From positions 1 through 21,718 of IMG/VR virus record IMGVR_UViG_3300050821_001115: a stretch of 21,718 nt of DNA, one strand, 5' to 3'. Under the pieces are notes generated by a model. It was not told the origin of the DNA. It searched no databases and was given only the letters and a program-made list of their open reading frames with translations. Position numbers and translations under genes: made by a program. Shown here in pieces: positions 1 through 5,885 of the stretch; the stretch's first letter is position 1, and each line of letters begins with the position of its first letter. This DNA is from a virus.

Positions 1-323
1 AGGCTGCAACCTTGGCGGAGGAGTCCGGTGCCACTCCAGAGCAGGTCAAGGCCATCATCGAGGCTCCTGCCGTCGTCGTGGCACCGCCAGTGCAGCCTAC
101 CTACAATAAGGCTTCAGGGGTATCGTCTCGGGAAAACTGGAAGTGTCGCGTCACGAACATGAAAGCACTGTGCAAAGCGATTGGTGCTGGCAAGGTTCCG
201 ATAACCTACGTCCTGCCGGCTGAGTCGGTGCTGAATGCGCGCGCCAAGGCTGACCTTCAAACCCTCAACATTCCAGGCTGCGTAGCCTACAACGATCCGA
301 TCATCTCCGGGAGGTCCAAATGA
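1..323 (+). CDS. Phage protein, C-terminal part (5' end outside window)
   Basis: The reading frame is open to the left edge (first complete codon at base 3), so this is the C-terminal part of a longer gene; the TTG at 12 is probably not its start. The first ~35 residues are an Ala/Val/Pro-rich linker. The rest (from about SSRENW to NIPG) is a compact domain that I recognise from phage proteins encoded beside recombination genes, with the pattern SSRE-x-W ... V-x-N/D ... ALC-x-A ... GKVP ... LN-x-x-A+A ... L-x-IPG. Its function is not known to me. It ends in an ATGA overlap with the next gene, so the two are translationally coupled and probably work in the same recombination/replication module. 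Partial; product class moderately sure, function unknown. Confidence 0.7.
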   Translation, partial: AATLAEESGATPEQVKAIIEAPAVVVAPPVQPTYNKASGVSSRENWKCRVTNMKALCKAIGAGKVPITYVLPAESVLNARAKADLQTLNIPGCVAYNDPIISGRSK

Positions 324-1567
324 GCACTCAGTCTCTAGCAGTGAAAGCGCCAGTAGAAATCCAGTCATGGAAGTCCCCAGGCGCAATCAAGATGCGGATT
401 CAGGCGATCCAGCAACTTATGTCTGAGGTTCTTAAACCAGGGACCAAGGAGAATGATTTTTCGGGAGACTATGGAATCATCCCCGGAACCGGGAGCAAGC
501 CAAGTCTCTGGAAGGCTGGTAGCGAGCAGATCCTTGCCATGTTTGAGATTGCAGTGGACCCCGTGGTCGAGGATCTATCCACGGATGACTGTTTCCGCTA
601 CCGCGTAACCACCCGCCTCACGCACGCGCCTACCGGGAACTTCCTTGGAGCTGGCATCGGAGAGGCGTCCAGCGATGAAACCAAGTACAAATGGCGCCGT
701 ACCTACAACCAGAAAGAATTCGACTCCACTCCTGTGGACCGGCGCCGAATAAAGTACTCGCAGTACAAAGACGCTTCTGGTTGGGTGGATAAAGAAGAGA
801 TGCAGGTTCGACAGGAGCCAGCAGACCTAGCCAACACGATCCTCAAGATGGCCAAGAAGCGTTCGCAGATTGATGCTACGCTAACCGTCACGGGAGCCTC
901 CAGTATGTTTGACCAAGATTTAGAGGACCTGACGGACGAGCAGAAACAGGCAATGCAGGAGCAGCGCGGTAAGGTCGGTAAGAAGAAGTCCAAGGAGACA
1001 CCACAAGTGAAGTGCTCCGTGAAGTGCTCCGAGTGTAACGCGGTCGGAGGTCATCTTCCGACCTGCCCTAAGCGCCAACAGGGCGTTCCCGTGACCGCTG
1101 CAAAGACCGAGAATGTAATCTGTGGCGACTGTGGAAAGACAAACGGGCACGAACCGAGTTGCAAGTACGCCAGGTCCTCCCCCGCACAACCAGAGGCAGC
1201 GTCGTCCTCTCCCGATACTGCCTCTGGTCTCACCAAAGTAGCAGCCCTCATCCTGGCGATTGACCGGCTTAAGAAGAAGCCGAACTCCAAGGGAGTCGAG
1301 GAACCGTATATTCGTCTCACGATTGTGGACGCAGCCAACCACGAAGACACGTTCTACGTCTGGCACAAGACGCCGCAGGAGTATCTGACGGATGCCGCCA
1401 TTGATAAGCCTATCCTGTGCGAAGTTTCTGGACCAAAGAAGCGAGGCGATGGTAGTACGTATCTGTCACTCGAAAATATCCTTGAACTTGCCGGCGTGCC
1501 CTTCGTAAACAACATGCCAGCCAAGCAGGGAGAGTTGATACCACCCGCTACGGAAGAAGATTTCTAG
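320..1567 (+). CDS. Phage protein, possible single-strand annealing/ssDNA-binding protein with two zinc knuckles and a C-terminal OB-like domain
   Basis: 415 residues in three parts. Residues ~20-205 form a widespread phage/plasmid domain with the landmarks DYG-x-IPG-x-G-x-KPSLWK-x-G (49-67), EDLSTDD (84-90), GIGEASSDE-x-KYKWR (112-126) and ANTILKMAKKRSQIDATL (171-188). The last block resembles the basic helix of Rad52/ERF-type annealing proteins, but I cannot prove the fold. Residues 236-249 and 268-281 are two knuckles with identical spacing, C-x2-C-x5-H-x3-C, which should each bind zinc. Residues ~304-395 look like a small beta-barrel (OB-like) domain. Seen together with the preceding coupled gene, a role in handling single-stranded DNA during phage recombination is the best inference. 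The start is fixed by the ATGA overlap and a GGGAGG just upstream. It ends with TAG. Alternative: a DNA-binding protein of unrelated function. Confidence 0.75.
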   Translation: MSTQSLAVKAPVEIQSWKSPGAIKMRIQAIQQLMSEVLKPGTKENDFSGDYGIIPGTGSKPSLWKAGSEQILAMFEIAVDPVVEDLSTDDCFRYRVTTRLTHAPTGNFLGAGIGEASSDETKYKWRRTYNQKEFDSTPVDRRRIKYSQYKDASGWVDKEEMQVRQEPADLANTILKMAKKRSQIDATLTVTGASSMFDQDLEDLTDEQKQAMQEQRGKVGKKKSKETPQVKCSVKCSECNAVGGHLPTCPKRQQGVPVTAAKTENVICGDCGKTNGHEPSCKYARSSPAQPEAASSSPDTASGLTKVAALILAIDRLKKKPNSKGVEEPYIRLTIVDAANHEDTFYVWHKTPQEYLTDAAIDKPILCEVSGPKKRGDGSTYLSLENILELAGVPFVNNMPAKQGELIPPATEEDF

Positions 1568-1619
1568 CGAGTGTTTGAGCAATGAGCGTACAGCCCACAC
1601 ACGGATCACTCAGGATGCT

Positions 1620-2147
1620 ATGAAAATACGCTGCCCTCAATGTCGAAAGTGGTCTGAGGTTGATCGCAGTGCGGTTATTAGGGCCAAGAAGGATGGCTAC
1701 CGGAAGTTCTGTGGGCGGAAATGCTCAGGGCTAGCGCGGCGGAAATATATTCCTCCAGAGGTAAAGAAGGCTCGCAAGCGTGATTACGACGTTCTGTACC
1801 GGGCAAAGAACTTAGCGCGAATCAAGGCAAATAAAGCCGCCTACTATCAGCGCACTAGAGACCCGGAGAAAGAAAGGATTGAGCGAAAGAAGCGGATGCC
1901 GAATCATGTTGAGTATTGCCGCCGTCCGCAGTACAGGCAATGGAAGCAAGGGTATGACTTGAAATACCGGGCCAAGAGACTATTCGGCCCGTTCGCAGAA
2001 GCCGCCTTAGTTTTACGTGACGTGGAAATGGAAATAGATCGCCGGATGACTTGGGTTGAGCGCCACCAAGCCAACGGAACGCTCAACAAGAGCACGCAAA
2101 GGAAAAGGGACTATGCAATCCAGACAGGCCGGCCGTATCCCCGCTAA
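1620..2147 (+). CDS. Basic phage protein with N-terminal four-cysteine zinc finger
   Basis: I place the start at ATG 1620 (175 residues). The frame extends up to TTG 1575, but the protein family as I know it begins at this MK-x-x-CPQC. Residues 5-8 (CPQC) and the pair in FCGRKCSG (near 32-36) make a CxxC...CxxxC zinc finger, followed by a long Lys/Arg-rich helical stretch (RAKNLARIKANKAAYYQ...), the block HVEYCRRPQYRQWK, and a C-terminal FAEAALVLRDVEMEI ... NGTLNKSTQ+RDY segment that recurs in phage homologs. This composition suggests nucleic-acid binding, but no catalytic residues (for example HNH) are visible. It follows the annealing-like gene by about 50 bases and overlaps the start of the next gene, so it belongs to the same operon. 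Function unknown. Confidence 0.8.
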   Translation: MKIRCPQCRKWSEVDRSAVIRAKKDGYRKFCGRKCSGLARRKYIPPEVKKARKRDYDVLYRAKNLARIKANKAAYYQRTRDPEKERIERKKRMPNHVEYCRRPQYRQWKQGYDLKYRAKRLFGPFAEAALVLRDVEMEIDRRMTWVERHQANGTLNKSTQRKRDYAIQTGRPYPR

Positions 2148-2346
2148 ACTCAGCGCATCCTCACTCAAGGATGTTCTCTGGTCAACGTTGAATGAAATCA
2201 AGACTGACAAGATGCTCCCGGCGCAAGGGGATGCTATTGCAGCTCAGGCCCGAGAAATCCTGCGAACCGTAAAAGTTCAACTGCACATCGTTGGGCAATC
2301 GAAACGCAGTGTTCCAATTGATGTCATCCAATTTGCAGAAGAATAG
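2113..2346 (+). CDS. Small conserved phage protein, function unknown
   Basis: 77 residues from ATG 2113, which has an AAGGGA site 3 bases upstream and lies inside the end of the preceding gene (overlap to 2147). The longer frame from 2056 has no ribosome site and is not needed. The core pattern LKDVLWSTLNEIKTDKMLPAQGDAIAAQAREILRTVK is spread over residues ~18-55 and is typical of small phage proteins found near replication/recombination genes: a helix, a short turn rich in Asp/Gln, then an amphipathic helix with A-x-AIA-x-QA+EI. A coiled or helical bundle is likely, but no activity can be assigned. Ends with TAG. Confidence 0.75.
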   Translation: MQSRQAGRIPAKLSASSLKDVLWSTLNEIKTDKMLPAQGDAIAAQAREILRTVKVQLHIVGQSKRSVPIDVIQFAEE

Positions 2347-2404
2347 CAAGACGTTTGTACCCGCTTCTCAAAAGTGACTTTTTAGGGTGGAAAGTTTGGC
2401 TACG

Positions 2405-2620
2405 ATGACTAAGTGCGAAGTTGGCGGCGATTGCAATGGAGAAATGTTCTTTTGTGGCTTGGAAATGCAACCGATGCTTTCATTCTGCCGCAAGCACTAT
2501 GTAGAGCATGTCGTAGCGGCTCACGGATATCCATTGAGTGCGGCCCTTAAGTTTGTCCGCGCTGTCAAAAAGTACAGAAAGTCGCAGGAGCCGGGAATCG
2601 CGGAGACAAAAAGGGGTTGA
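2405..2620 (+). CDS. Small Cys/His-rich protein, putative zinc-binding
   Basis: 71 residues from ATG 2405; the frame is open to GTG 2387 and TTG 2396, and the AGGGTGG at 2384-2390 could serve TTG 2396 or the ATG. The N-terminal half carries C4, C9, C16 and C27 followed by H30 and H34, arranged as C-x4-C-x6-C-x10-C-x2-H-x3-H, which could bind one or two zinc ions. The C-terminal half (GYPLSAALKFVRAVKKYRKSQ) is a basic amphipathic helix, suggesting nucleic-acid or protein contact. I do not recognise the family. It ends 28 bases before the adenine methyltransferase gene. Confidence 0.6.
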   Translation: MTKCEVGGDCNGEMFFCGLEMQPMLSFCRKHYVEHVVAAHGYPLSAALKFVRAVKKYRKSQEPGIAETKRG

Positions 2621-2623
2621 TTG

Positions 2624-2641
2624 ACCCTTTGGGGGAGTAAG
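2624..2641 (+). repeat. Direct repeat copy 1 before the methyltransferase gene
   Basis: ACCCTTTGGGG at 2624-2634 followed by GGAGTAAG at 2634-2641. The same two blocks, in the same order but with a 4-base longer spacer, recur at 3049-3071 at the other end of the methyltransferase gene. The second block overlaps the ribosome-binding region of each following gene, so part of the similarity may come from translation-initiation constraint. Confidence 0.6.
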
Positions 2642-2648
2642 GAAACGG

Positions 2649-3062
2649 ATGTCATATGTCAGCCATTACGAGGGGAAGCGGAAACAGGATCGGAGGACGC
2701 CGAGGGATTTCTTTGCGGAGCTACATGCCGAGTTCAATTTCACGATGGATGGCGCGGCTACGGCCAAGAATGCTCTGCTCCAAAGGTTCTCATCCCGTCG
2801 TGCCCGGATGTTTTGGGACGGGGAGCGAGTGTTCTGCAATCCGCCGTGGGCTGAAATCCCGCCATTCTTGGAGCTTGCGGCCAGCGCGGATCTTGCTGTC
2901 CTGCTTGTTCCGGCGCGGGTCAATGCGAAGTGGTTTCATCGTGCGCTGGCACTCGGAGCAAAGCCGCGATATTGGCAGGGGAAGCTGTCTTTCGATGGGC
3001 CGTGGAATTCGCCGGTGGATTGCCTGCTGCTAATTTTTGAGAAGTCCTACCCTTTGGGGTAA
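2649..3062 (+). CDS. Phage DNA N6-adenine methyltransferase (Dam-like)
   Basis: 137 residues from ATG 2649, with GGAA at the right distance. The N-terminus QDRRTPRDFFAELHAEFNF, then D34-x-AA-x-x-x-NA, is the signature opening of the phage N-6-adenine-methyltransferase family; FCNPPW (62-67) is the catalytic (D/N)PP(Y/F/W) motif, and the following PPFLELA ... LLVPAR segment is the expected strand-helix unit. Such enzymes transfer methyl from S-adenosylmethionine to the adenine N6, usually protecting phage DNA from host restriction. At 137 residues it is a little shorter than relatives I know (about 150-180), mainly at the C-terminus, yet the ORF is intact. Target sequence cannot be read off. 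Larger overlapping frames at 2621-2854 and 2656-3033 are shadows. Bracketed by short direct repeats (2624-2641, 3049-3071). Confidence 0.9.
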   Translation: MSYVSHYEGKRKQDRRTPRDFFAELHAEFNFTMDGAATAKNALLQRFSSRRARMFWDGERVFCNPPWAEIPPFLELAASADLAVLLVPARVNAKWFHRALALGAKPRYWQGKLSFDGPWNSPVDCLLLIFEKSYPLG

Positions 3063-3071
3063 CGGAGTAAG
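3049..3071 (+). repeat. Direct repeat copy 2 after the methyltransferase gene
   Basis: ACCCTTTGGGG at 3049-3059 and GGAGTAAG at 3064-3071, matching the blocks at 2624-2641. This copy overlaps the last codons and stop of the methyltransferase gene and supplies the ribosome site of the next gene. Confidence 0.6.
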
Positions 3072-3075
3072 CAAA

Positions 3076-3276
3076 ATGAACGATCCCGGACTTTTAGAAT
3101 CGCTGCGAGTAGCGGTCAAAGTGTTGAACGTGAATCGCCATTTTAGTGTAGGCAGTAAGTATTGCCGGAAAGTTGCGGCACGCTTAGAGCAGGAAATTGC
3201 CACGCGGGAACTGGCGAACTACAACTGGAGCGCAAAGAAATGGCAAGAGCAGAAACAGGCCAAGACTCCAGATTAG
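3076..3276 (+). CDS. Small hypothetical protein
   Basis: 66 residues from ATG 3076, preceded by CGGAG at 3063-3067; the longer frame from 3037 would run inside the methyltransferase gene and lacks its own site. The protein is mostly helical: an N-terminal LLESLRVAVKVLN helix, a short NRHFSVGSKYCRK turn, a second helix (VAARLEQEIATRELA) and a basic Gln/Lys-rich tail ending KWQEQKQAK. One Cys, no membrane segment, no signal peptide. I do not recognise a family. It is co-directional and 13 bases after the methyltransferase gene. Ends with TAG. Confidence 0.65.
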   Translation: MNDPGLLESLRVAVKVLNVNRHFSVGSKYCRKVAARLEQEIATRELANYNWSAKKWQEQKQAKTPD

Positions 3277-3324
3277 GACGTAGCGATGGCGCAAGGGCCT
3301 GACCCCTTATAGGAGCCACACACA

Positions 3325-3522
3325 ATGACCTGTGAGCATGTTTGGAAAACGGTCGAGCGTCAGGGGCGGTGGCTTTCCGCCTGCGAAAAGTGTGAGAAAT
3401 TACGGTGCCCTGCGTGCGGCGAACCTTGTGATGCGCTGATTAGTTGTGGCGAATTCGGAGACAAAGAGCGGTGCATTGAGTGTGAAGGTCGAGCGGTTGA
3501 AGCAGTTCTAGCAATTTTGTAA
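3325..3522 (+). CDS. Small cysteine-rich zinc-finger-like protein
   Basis: 65 residues from ATG 3325, with TAGGAG at 3310-3315. Ten cysteines: C3, then CEKC, CPAC, C, C, C and CIEC, i.e. several CxxC pairs characteristic of treble-clef or zinc-ribbon domains that bind two or more zinc ions. Only a short Glu/Ala helix follows. No catalytic residues are visible. Small zinc-ribbon proteins of this kind are common in phage early regions and may bind nucleic acid or host proteins, but the role here is unknown. The 48-base gap before it holds only the ribosome site. Confidence 0.7.
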   Translation: MTCEHVWKTVERQGRWLSACEKCEKLRCPACGEPCDALISCGEFGDKERCIECEGRAVEAVLAIL

Positions 3523-3536
3523 TTCCAGGGGCGGCA

Positions 3537-3815
3537 ATGACAAAGGAAAATGAATCAATTCGCGTTTTTCAAATCGGGCCGGATGGCACTGAGTATTTCG
3601 CAGCGCACTCCGAAGAAGAGATGCGGGCCTATTACCGTTTAAATTCCGACCCGGATACCTGCGAAAGTGACTTAGCAGACGAGTTTCAGGAGGTCACCAA
3701 CCTTGATGAGGAGTTTGATTTTGATGATGACGGCGAAAAGGTACGAACTACTTGGCGGAAGCTCGCAGAATCCGCCTCTAAATACCCATGTCAAATCAGT
3801 ACCGGATACAACTAG
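3537..3815 (+). CDS. Small acidic hypothetical protein
   Basis: 92 residues from ATG 3537, with GGGGCGG just upstream, 14 bases after the preceding stop. The N-terminal half (IRVFQIGPDGTEYFAAHSEEEMRAYY) looks like a short beta hairpin followed by a helix. The middle is strongly acidic (LDEEFDFDDDGE). The C-terminal part contains TTWRKLAESASKYP. The acidity could indicate a DNA mimic or a protein-interaction module, though this is only a guess from charge; many phage genomes carry similar small acidic proteins without assigned function. No membrane segment or signal. Ends with TAG. Confidence 0.65.
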   Translation: MTKENESIRVFQIGPDGTEYFAAHSEEEMRAYYRLNSDPDTCESDLADEFQEVTNLDEEFDFDDDGEKVRTTWRKLAESASKYPCQISTGYN

Positions 3816-3843
3816 CTAGGCCCTGCAAAGAAGAAAGGGGAAA

Positions 3844-4239
3844 ATGATGAAACTCGCAATTCCACCAGATTCAGGCATTCGTGACCATCCTTCCAATTGG
3901 ACACATGCGCCCGAGAAGGCAAAGACGCACTGCTTCTACTGCGGGGAACCCATTTCCAAGCATAAGGATGATTGCGTTGTGCCGCAACGAACCGTCATCG
4001 TTGAGTTCAAAACTCAAATGGTTATATCCATGCCAGCCAGTTGGTCTGAGGAAGATATCAACTTTGGCATGAATGATTCTTGCGCCTGCATGTCCCGATA
4101 TGTTGAGCAACTGGCGAAAGAGACCGAGCAAGAAGAGGGCGTATGTCATATCTGTTCGCGCTCGGAAATGAGATTTATCCGTGAGGCCACGGAGGAAGAT
4201 CATCATAGTTTGTCGTACATTTTACCGAAAGAAGGTTGA
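3844..4239 (+). CDS. Hypothetical protein with N-terminal zinc knuckle
   Basis: 131 residues from ATG 3844 (or ATG 3847), with AAGGGG upstream. Residues ~30-44 form C-x2-C-x6-H-x3-C, close to the C-x2-C-x5-H-x3-C knuckles of the large protein at 320-1567. Near residue 99, CHIC gives a second, partial metal site. The middle (RTVIVEFKTQMVISMPASWSEEDINF) reads as beta strands followed by a helix, and the end is acidic/His-rich. I do not recognise a family; the recurrent knuckle suggests nucleic-acid or protein binding. It is in the same direction as its neighbours, with a 28-base gap before it. Confidence 0.65.
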   Translation: MMKLAIPPDSGIRDHPSNWTHAPEKAKTHCFYCGEPISKHKDDCVVPQRTVIVEFKTQMVISMPASWSEEDINFGMNDSCACMSRYVEQLAKETEQEEGVCHICSRSEMRFIREATEEDHHSLSYILPKEG

Positions 4240-4247
4240 CTTTGCCT

Positions 4248-4259
4248 GGGCTTCGGCCC
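4248..4259 (+). promoter_or_regulatory. GGGC-UUCG-GCCC tetraloop hairpin between genes
   Basis: A four-pair GGGC/GCCC stem closed by UUCG, one of the most stable RNA tetraloops, lies in the 37-base gap before the next gene, whose ribosome site follows 7 bases later. There is no U-run, so it is not a standard terminator; it may stabilise or segment the transcript. Confidence 0.45.
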
Positions 4260-4276
4260 GAGCAGAAAGGAGAAAT

Positions 4277-4468
4277 ATGCAACCACATCAGGAAAGAGTA
4301 ATAGCTGAGAAGTCGGAACTGGATGCGAAGATTGAGAAGCTGGACACCTTCCGGCATGGTGACATCTACTACACACTTTCGGTCGCAGAGCGTGACCGTC
4401 TGACGCGGCAATATGCTCACATGAAGGACTATTCCAACGTCCTCGCAGAGCGTATCGAAGCGTATTGA
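4277..4468 (+). CDS. crAss001_48-like small helical phage protein
   Basis: 63 residues from ATG 4277, with AAAGGAGA at 4266-4273; a longer frame from 4181 overlaps the preceding gene and lacks support. The pattern QERV-x-x-EK-x-ELD-x-KI-x-KLDTF ... LS-x-x-E+-x-L-x-x-QY-x-HM-x-x-Y-x-x-VL-x-ERI matches the small, very widespread phage family named after crAssphage gene crAss001_48. It is two or three helices, probably a coiled coil. Its function in phages is not established as far as I know. An 11-base repeat CGGCCCGAGCA lies on each side (4254-4264, 4485-4495). Confidence 0.75.
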   Translation: MQPHQERVIAEKSELDAKIEKLDTFRHGDIYYTLSVAERDRLTRQYAHMKDYSNVLAERIEAY

Positions 4469-4474
4469 GTTTGT

Positions 4475-4492
4475 TCGGGTCAAGCGGCCCGA
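4475..4492 (+). promoter_or_regulatory. Short hairpin downstream of the crAss001_48-like gene
   Basis: TCGGG at 4475-4479 pairs with CCCGA at 4488-4492 over an 8-base loop. It sits just after a stop codon, but no U-run follows. The rest of 4469-4649 holds only short open frames (for example GTG 4512 to TAG 4622, other frames shorter) without a ribosome site; I see no convincing gene there. Confidence 0.3.
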
Positions 4493-4649
4493 GCAATGGC
4501 TGTGCGGCGGCGTGGAAGGACACCCCGGAGCTATAACGTCACAAGAGCATGACCGAGTCAAAACAGGAAGCTCCGAAAATCCTGAGCCGGAATCAAGCCC
4601 GGCCCGCACAGCAGAGTTTTAGAGTAGACACGCGGGAAGGGAGACAATA

Positions 4650-4829
4650 ATGGATAAGTTTTTCAAAGTAGTGGGTGTGCCAGTAGTAGCAATCGGCGGT
4701 ATTTGTCTCATCGCAGTGTTGATGGCGTATCCGACGAAGTGGGTAGTGAACTATCTTTTCACGCCCAGCGTCCTGATGAATCTATTCGGTATTCCGCAGC
4801 TCACCGCAACGAAAGCAATCTGGCCTTAA
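4650..4829 (+). CDS. Small membrane protein (59 residues)
   Basis: ATG 4650 follows a GGGAAGGGAG site at 4633-4642. The first ~30 residues, FFKVVGVPVVAIGGICLIAVLMAYP, form one strongly hydrophobic helix after a short charged start, and the second half (YLFTPSVLMNLFGIPQLTATKAIW) is a hydrophobic, aromatic segment that could be a second membrane or interfacial helix. The pattern AYP-x-x-W-x-x-NYL-x-x-x-x-x-x-x-x-LFG-x-P-x-x-x-x-x-x-A resembles small inner-membrane proteins seen in many phages. These have no agreed function; membrane remodelling or superinfection exclusion are possible. It overlaps a longer shadow frame on the same strand. Intact; gene call fairly sure, role unknown. Confidence 0.7.
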   Translation: MDKFFKVVGVPVVAIGGICLIAVLMAYPTKWVVNYLFTPSVLMNLFGIPQLTATKAIWP

Positions 4830-4903
4830 TTTCATCTGCGGAAGTTTGTTCAAAGGTTCGTGTAGCACTAGCAAGGGCTGATTCCCTGGAGGTAGGAGAC
4901 ACT

Positions 4904-5005
4904 ATGACAGAGATTGCAAGTGCGCTGCGCGACATCTCCGACGCGCTGTGTTTATGCTTCCTTGCTTTGCTCTTGCGTGCATTCGTAGCAATGTGGAAGA
5001 AATAA
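4904..5005 (+). CDS. Very small membrane protein (33 residues)
   Basis: ATG 4904 has a strong TAGGAG site at 4893-4898. The peptide starts with an amphipathic stretch (TEIASALRDISDAL), continues with one hydrophobic helix (CLCFLALLLRAFVAM) and ends WKK. One membrane helix with a basic tail is characteristic of phage microproteins. The same frame is open back to 4703, but that longer version overlaps the membrane protein at 4650-4829 and has no ribosome site. The 75 bases between 4829 and 4904 contain no gene. Confidence 0.55.
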   Translation: MTEIASALRDISDALCLCFLALLLRAFVAMWKK

Positions 5006-5024
5006 ATGAGTGGAGGCAGGAGAC

Positions 5025-5402
5025 ATGGCAAATGAAGCCAGCGCAGAGTTTATCTTACGGGTATTGAAGGTATTTTCTTTTGGCGAGAACAGCAGTTTGT
5101 GGTGGCGCATGGACGGCGAGTACGCTCCGATTACTTTTATGGCGGATTGCAGCGATTGCTTCTGGTGGGCAACTGCCGACTGCGAAACGATCACGCCAGA
5201 GAACATCGAGATTCTTGAGGCAGCCTATCGAGATGCAAAAGCTGCTGATGATGTTATAGGCACCGTGTACGCCACGGAATTATTTGCCGCTAGAGTCCGA
5301 AAGATGCGGCCCCAACAACCGAGTTACAAGCAATACGGGGAGAAACTGAAACCGCTATTCGATGCTTGCGGCCCAGAACGAGATCGAGCAAGCGAAGGTT
5401 GA
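5025..5402 (+). CDS. Conserved phage hypothetical protein
   Basis: 125 residues from ATG 5025, with GGAGGCAGGAG just upstream; GTG 5010 lies before the ribosome site and is rejected. The landmarks SLWWRMDGEYAPITF (24-38), CSDCFWWATADCE-x-ITPEN (42-60), LFAARVRKMRPQ (86-97) and LFDACGPER (111-119) match a phage protein that I have seen in many tailed phages and prophages, always short and without assigned function. The dense Trp/Cys/Asp cluster in the middle suggests a compact globular domain. The preserved C-terminal CGPER is typical. It precedes the next gene by 12 bases, with GGTTGAGGAG as ribosome site. Confidence 0.8.
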   Translation: MANEASAEFILRVLKVFSFGENSSLWWRMDGEYAPITFMADCSDCFWWATADCETITPENIEILEAAYRDAKAADDVIGTVYATELFAARVRKMRPQQPSYKQYGEKLKPLFDACGPERDRASEG

Positions 5403-5414
5403 GGAGAACCGCTA

Positions 5415-5885
5415 ATGGCTAATTTTACCGGTCACGATGGCTGCGAGCTATGTCAAGACAATCTCAAGCAAGCTGAGTCCGTACCCAGCGGGAAGCTGGA
5501 GGAGCGAGCGCGGGCGACAATCATCGTTCAAGACGGGGCAGTGCGACCACGAGGTAGCGTGTTTGAGCAATCATTTGAAACAGAAACAGAAGCCACGGAA
5601 TTCGCCGGCTTCCTCGCATCTTGGATGGCCGATTTTGCCCGCGAAGTCGAGCGGGAGACCGCAGAGGAGTGCGGGGAAATTGCGTTTGAGTCCGACACGA
5701 ATTGGAGTGCTCGTGATGGCATCCGTTTCAAATTCGGCTTGAAAGGCCGCGCTTACTTCACTTCCATTAACAACAACCGAAAGAACCGCCAGCGAAAAGT
5801 TCCTCTTGGAATACGCATCAGACGACCTACGACAATCGAAGTCAGCTTGGCATTCTCTAGAGCTTCTCGCCGCCATCCAAAATAA
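5415..5885 (+). CDS. Hypothetical protein, C-terminus possibly frameshifted
   Basis: 156 residues from ATG 5415. The N-terminal CELCQDNL may be half a zinc site. Residues ~55-120 are an acidic, helix-rich domain (ETETEATEFAGFLASWMADFAREVERETAEEC...) ending with beta-like RFKFGLKGRAYFTSINNN. After about residue 125 the frame becomes Arg-rich and less protein-like (KVPLGIRIRRPTTIEVSLAFSRASRRHPK), while the +1 frame over the same DNA reads as a normal protein (5806-6192). The switch coincides with an AAAA run at 5795-5798. Either the two genes overlap by 80 bases, or one base is in excess in the run (mutation or assembly error), or a +1 shift joins them. Function unknown. Confidence 0.6.
   Translation: MANFTGHDGCELCQDNLKQAESVPSGKLEERARATIIVQDGAVRPRGSVFEQSFETETEATEFAGFLASWMADFAREVERETAEECGEIAFESDTNWSARDGIRFKFGLKGRAYFTSINNNRKNRQRKVPLGIRIRRPTTIEVSLAFSRASRRHPK

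Noticed and set aside
2621-3033. Alternative + strand frames (2621-2854, 2656-3033) over the methyltransferase gene
   Set aside because: The frame at 2649 holds the Dam-like motifs including NPPW; the others have none.
4175-4609. 144-residue minus-strand open frame in the early block
   Set aside because: Antisense to the crAss001_48-like gene and the preceding gene; Cys/His-rich noise without a start signal.
4512-4622. Short open frame in the gap after the crAss001_48-like gene
   Set aside because: Only 36 codons from a GTG without ribosome site; upstream in-frame extension has no ATG, GTG or TTG.
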